This document shows, piece by piece, positions 60,793-64,000 of a DNA stretch of 64,000 nucleotides. The stretch's first letter is position 1. Each line of letters begins with the position of its first letter. The notes beneath the pieces were generated by a model. The model did no database searches. It saw nothing but the letters and a program-made list of their open reading frames with translations, and was not told the DNA's origin. The translations under genes were made by a program, and so were the position numbers. Origin of the DNA: Novosphingobium sp. Chol11 (lineage in GTDB: Bacteria; Pseudomonadota; Alphaproteobacteria; Sphingomonadales; Sphingomonadaceae); contig NZ_OBMU01000001.1 in assembly GCF_900218065.1 (NCBI RefSeq), positions 2,263,458 through 2,327,457 on the forward strand. Reading direction: 5' to 3'.

Positions 60793-63423
60793 TCACTTCC
60801 TCACAAACCAGGCAAGCAACGCAGGCTTCAACCGCGCCCGCGTCTCGATCCGCGTCCTGATGGCGGAGATCGACCGGTCCACCACCTTACGCGATTCCGG
60901 CGTCAGATATTGGGTCGCATAGGCGTCCAGCTTCGCCGCCATTGCCGGGTCAGCCGACCCGCCGCCCAGCCGCGCAATCGCCTGTGACCGCGCCGACACG
61001 TCGATCAGCGCCTCATATTGCTGCCTGTGCGCCAACACATAATCGACCGCCAGCATCGGATGCTCCGCACCCACCGCCGAAATGATCGCCGCACTGGTCG
61101 TCTTCCCCGGCTCATCGGTCATGGCGAGGTCGAGCGCCTTGCGCCCCAGCCCCTCATCCTTCGCCGCGCCCAGCAAGGCAAACAGCGTGCTCCGATCGAG
61201 CGCGCTCGTCGCGCCATTGGCCATCGCCCGCAGCTTGTCCCAGGTCGCAGCATCAGCATTTTGCGCGATGATGCGCAGCCACACATTGCGCAGCGGCCCT
61301 TCCATCAGCGCCGGCTCGGCAAAGCGCCGCCGCGCTTCGGCCAGCACCGCCTTGTCACCCATGCTACCCAAAGTCGAAACAAGCGCCGACCGCAGCACCG
61401 GCACCTGCGCCCCTTCGCCGGGCTTTGCATCAAAGCCGACGCTCTTCAGCACCGGCCCCAGCTTGCGCGAGGCATAGGCGGCAATCCGCGCCTGGCCCAC
61501 CCGATCGCCATCCAGCATCGTGTAGGCGCTGCTCAGATAATCCGGCACCTCGGCCAGCACCGCCGGGCTCGCATTGGCGGGCACCGCGTCCACCATGTCC
61601 AGCGCCAGCCCGATCGGCTGATATCCGCCCAGTCCCAGCTGGAAATTGTCGGCCAACAGCCCGATCTGGTCCATCGACGACAGCCGGGTAAAGCCCGCCG
61701 CCAGCGCCTTCACATTCGCCTCCGGATAGAGCGAGCGATAATAGCCCGTCTGCCCGGCATTGATCACATAGGCCCCGCACCCCGGCAGCGTCACCGAAGC
61801 CGTGCCGTTCAGGATCAGACGCTGCGGCGCGCCGCCAATCGCCTGCGCCATCACCGGCACGTTCCAGCGGAGAGGCGCCTTGTCCTTCCGGTCGCGGCTG
61901 AACTCGCCCTGGCTGAGCGCCAGCACGGTCGATCCGTCCCGGCACTGCGCGCTCTCCACCTTCACCAGCGGAATGCCCGGCTGGCTGGTAAAGTCATGCG
62001 CGATGCCGACCAGCCCCTTGGCCCCCGCGCCCTCGACCGCCTTCCACAGGTCGTCCGTCACCGTATTCCCATAGGCGTGCGCCTTCATGTAGCCGCGGAT
62101 GCCCGCGCGCCACACATCCTCACCGGCAAAGCCTTCCAGCATGGTGATGACGGCCTCACCCTTTTCATAGGTGATGTCGTCAAAGGCCTGATTGACCTCT
62201 TCCACCGTATGGATCTTCTGCACCACCGGATGGGTCGTCGCCAGCGCATCCAGCGCCATCGCCCGCTCGCGCCCGCCGACGCGGGTCAGCAGCATTTCCC
62301 ATTCCGGTTGCAGCTTGTCGGTGACCTTGGTCGCCATCCAGCTCGCAAAACCCTCGTTCAGCCACAGATCGTCCCACCAGGCCATGGTGACGAGATCGCC
62401 GAACCATTGATGCGCCATCTCATGCGCGACGATCGAATAGATGGTCCGCCGCGTGCCCTCTGACGTGAACTTGGGATCGACCAGCAGCGCGCGCTCGAAC
62501 GTGAAGATCGCGCCCCAATTCTCCATGGCGGAAAAGAACTGGCTCTGTCCCGGCCCGGCAACATTGTCGAGCTTGGGCAGCGGGAATGGCACGCCGAAAT
62601 AGTCGTTATACCAGGGCAGGATCGCCGCCGACGCATCCAGCGCCAACTGCGCCTTGCCGGTATTCCCCTTGCCGGTGATGACGCCCACTTCCGTCGCGCC
62701 CGCCATCTTCGTGGCGCGTTCCAGTTCGCCCAGCCCGAAGAACAGCAGATAGGACGACATTTTCGGCGAAGTGCCGAACGTCACCCGCGTCCTGCCGCCG
62801 CCCAGATCCTGCGACGCCTTGACCGGCATGTTGCTGACCGCCAGCTGCCCCGTCGGCACGATCGCGGACAGATCGAACGTCGCCTTGTAGCTCGGCTCGT
62901 CAAAGCTCGGCACGAACCGCCGCGCATCGGGCGCCTCGAACTGAGTGAACAGCGCCCGCTTCTGCGCTCCGGCATTATCCTTGTAGTCCAGCGCGAACAT
63001 CCCGTTCGCCTGCGTGTTGATGACGCCGCCATAGGCGATGTCGAGCTTGTACGCGCCCGGCTGCACCGGCTTGCCGAAATCCAGCGTCACCGTCTGCGCA
63101 CTGGCATCGACTTTGGCCGAACCGGTCATCGCCTTACCCTTCGCCGGGGTCAGCGCGACGCTGCCGATGGAAAGGTCAGCGGCATTCAGCACCAGCACCG
63201 GCATCGCCTGCGCGACATTGAGGTCGATCGTCACCTTGCCCGTGAACTTCAGGTTCGCCGCATCGGGCACCACCTCGATCGCATAATGGCTGGGCGCAGC
63301 GCCACGCGGCAACTGCGTCGTGATACCCGGCGCCGGTCCCGCAGGCATCTGCGCCAAAGCGGGCTGAACAAGGGCGAGCGGCGCAGCCGCCAGCAACAGG
63401 GAAGATAGCTTCGAAAAGGACAT
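60793..63423 (-). CDS. M1-family zinc aminopeptidase, secreted
   Basis: 876 residues. The signal peptide is MSFSKLSSLLLAAAPLALV to LAQ. The gluzincin site is HEMAHQWFGD with the third ligand Glu in NEGFASW. The exopeptidase motif is SAMENWG (GAMEN-like). The C-terminal ERAP1-like helical domain is complete. It releases N-terminal residues from peptides, probably in the periplasm, for nutrition. The start is ATG 63423; the in-frame extension to 63516 lacks a signal. It is convergent with the phytase gene. Confidence 0.94.
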   Translation of the reverse strand: MSFSKLSSLLLAAAPLALVQPALAQMPAGPAPGITTQLPRGAAPSHYAIEVVPDAANLKFTGKVTIDLNVAQAMPVLVLNAADLSIGSVALTPAKGKAMTGSAKVDASAQTVTLDFGKPVQPGAYKLDIAYGGVINTQANGMFALDYKDNAGAQKRALFTQFEAPDARRFVPSFDEPSYKATFDLSAIVPTGQLAVSNMPVKASQDLGGGRTRVTFGTSPKMSSYLLFFGLGELERATKMAGATEVGVITGKGNTGKAQLALDASAAILPWYNDYFGVPFPLPKLDNVAGPGQSQFFSAMENWGAIFTFERALLVDPKFTSEGTRRTIYSIVAHEMAHQWFGDLVTMAWWDDLWLNEGFASWMATKVTDKLQPEWEMLLTRVGGRERAMALDALATTHPVVQKIHTVEEVNQAFDDITYEKGEAVITMLEGFAGEDVWRAGIRGYMKAHAYGNTVTDDLWKAVEGAGAKGLVGIAHDFTSQPGIPLVKVESAQCRDGSTVLALSQGEFSRDRKDKAPLRWNVPVMAQAIGGAPQRLILNGTASVTLPGCGAYVINAGQTGYYRSLYPEANVKALAAGFTRLSSMDQIGLLADNFQLGLGGYQPIGLALDMVDAVPANASPAVLAEVPDYLSSAYTMLDGDRVGQARIAAYASRKLGPVLKSVGFDAKPGEGAQVPVLRSALVSTLGSMGDKAVLAEARRRFAEPALMEGPLRNVWLRIIAQNADAATWDKLRAMANGATSALDRSTLFALLGAAKDEGLGRKALDLAMTDEPGKTTSAAIISAVGAEHPMLAVDYVLAHRQQYEALIDVSARSQAIARLGGGSADPAMAAKLDAYATQYLTPESRKVVDRSISAIRTRIETRARLKPALLAWFVRK

Positions 63424-63594
63424 CAGGTTCGCAACTCCGACACGTTGAGAACGGCATGGCCCGGGCGGCCATTGCCATGATAGTTGCGGGATCGAACCTT
63501 TCCGCGCGCGGGTCAAGCGGTTGATCGAACTTTGTTGTTCGGTTGTTTAATAGGGGAGCAGTAAGGCGCCATTCGACGTCGGCTTCAGAAAAAT

Positions 63595-63629
63595 GCCGTC
63601 ATCCCAGCGAAAGCTGGGATCTCAGGCCT
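63595..63629. repeat. Dispersed palindromic repeat next to the GIY-YIG stop
   Basis: GCCGTCATCCCAGCGAAAGC begins a palindromic unit (ATCCCAGC and GCTGGGAT around GAAA) that ends where the GIY-YIG gene stops (63630). Two more copies lie beyond the gene's start. Confidence 0.8.
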
Positions 63630-63917
63630 CTACAGGATGACATCAAACAAATCCCGCCATTCCGGATTGCTCGCCTCGATCAACGCAATCTTCCAGTCCC
63701 GCTTCCACGCCTTCAGCGCTTTCTCCCGAGCAATGGCGAAGTCGATCTCCCCATGCTCCTCCGCAAGCACCAGTCGCCGCAAATTATATTTCCGGCAGAA
63801 GGCCGAACCTTCGCCACGCCGATGTTGATCCATGCGGGTGGCGAGGTCGCTAGTCACGCCGACATACAGCACGCCGTGCGGCTTGTTGGTCATGATGTAA
63901 GTCCAGCTGCGGCGCAT
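63630..63917 (-). CDS. GIY-YIG nuclease-family protein
   Basis: 95 residues in one GIY-YIG fold: WTYIMTNKPHGVLYVGVTSD gives Y..GVLYVGVT as the GIY-YIG pair, then LATRMDQHRRGEGSAF with the Arg, and CRKYNLRRLVLAEEHG-E as the Glu region (KAWKRDWKIALIE completes the fold). It is the YhbQ/UPF0213-like short type. Repeat units flank it on both sides, as for REP-associated genes. Whether it is an active nuclease is unknown. Confidence 0.9.
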   Translation of the reverse strand: MRRSWTYIMTNKPHGVLYVGVTSDLATRMDQHRRGEGSAFCRKYNLRRLVLAEEHGEIDFAIAREKALKAWKRDWKIALIEASNPEWRDLFDVIL

Positions 63918-63936
63918 TAAGCGAGCTCACTCCCGG

Positions 63937-64000
63937 CCTCAGGAGATGCCAGCGTTCGCTGGCATGACGGAAAAAGGAATAGCCGTCATCCCAGCGAAAG
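63937..64000. repeat. Two further repeat copies after the GIY-YIG start
   Basis: A reverse, diverged unit (GATGCCAGCG and CGCTGGCATGACGG, 63937-63970), then a direct copy starting GCCGTCATCCCAGCGAAAG at 63982 that runs to the window end. Confidence 0.75.

Noticed and set aside
61018..62463. 481-codon plus-strand frame opposite the M1 aminopeptidase
   Set aside because: Shadow of the aminopeptidase; no recognisable protein.

Overview
This 64 kb window is chromosomal DNA of a high-GC alphaproteobacterium, most likely a member of the Sphingomonadaceae (Sphingobium/Sphingomonas-like). The evidence is the protein set: a class I (archaeal-type) lysyl-tRNA synthetase, class II FBPase GlpX next to a homoserine dehydrogenase, PHA synthase with phasin, a biliverdin-type phytochrome with its heme oxygenase, several RcnB-like secreted proteins, a TonB-dependent receptor paired with a phytase, and dispersed REP-like palindromes. 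I see no prophage, plasmid backbone, insertion sequence or CRISPR array. Coding density is high, and neighbouring genes are often coupled by ATGA/GTGA/TGATG overlaps.

Layout. 0-5.4 kb: end of hom, a small secreted protein, glpX, a MerC-type membrane protein, a MASE1-PAS-GGDEF diguanylate cyclase and clpS. 5.5-8.2 kb: phasin and phaC. 8.4-10.8 kb: an operon of an aminotransferase, a small membrane protein, a DUF2721 protein and an orphan 2Fe-2S subunit. 10.8-14.8 kb: a class III dioxygenase, then the bphO-bphP light-sensing operon. 15-17.4 kb: two RcnB-like genes flanking a 2-oxoglutarate oxygenase. 17.6-23 kb: lysyl-tRNA synthetase, PilZ protein, DinG/XPD-type helicase and SixA-like phosphatase. 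23.2-26.4 kb: rpmF, plsX, fabH, ihfA and a MerR regulator, a conserved fatty-acid/nucleoid block. 26.5-31.1 kb: small metabolic and stress genes (MAPEG, MBL hydrolase, Rrf2 regulator, ArsC-like, RidA, an acidic disordered protein, thermonuclease, glycine-zipper protein, YegP-like). 31.2-35.1 kb: nrdB and nrdA with a rich nrdA upstream region. 35.2-46.2 kb: GST, fumarase, desaturase, DMT transporter, outer-membrane barrel, a cytochrome b/molybdopterin lipoprotein pair, cyclopropane synthase, a periplasmic protease and others. 46.2-54.7 kb: two CHAP proteins, recF, a peroxiredoxin, hydrolases, a DUF72 protein, a cyclophilin, tRNA-Ser, hspQ and an SGNH hydrolase. 54.7-64 kb: OPT transporter, the TonB receptor/phytase operon, an M1 aminopeptidase and a GIY-YIG gene bracketed by repeats.

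How parts fit together. phaC and phasin serve polyhydroxyalkanoate storage, and the phasin promoter carries an inverted pair of PhaR-like sites. bphO makes biliverdin for bphP. plsX and fabH start phospholipid and fatty-acid synthesis, and a desaturase and cyclopropane synthase modify acyl chains. nrdA appears to be controlled by SOS (LexA), NrdR and possibly DnaA. The receptor and phytase look like a phosphate-scavenging unit under a Pho box.

The most novel-looking items are: a 27-residue membrane microprotein with its own ribosome site and terminator; the small-membrane-protein/DUF2721/orphan 2Fe-2S operon; the layered nrdA control region; and the repeat-bracketed GIY-YIG gene. No single spectacular new multi-gene system is evident. 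All motif calls were made by eye, and no searches were run.
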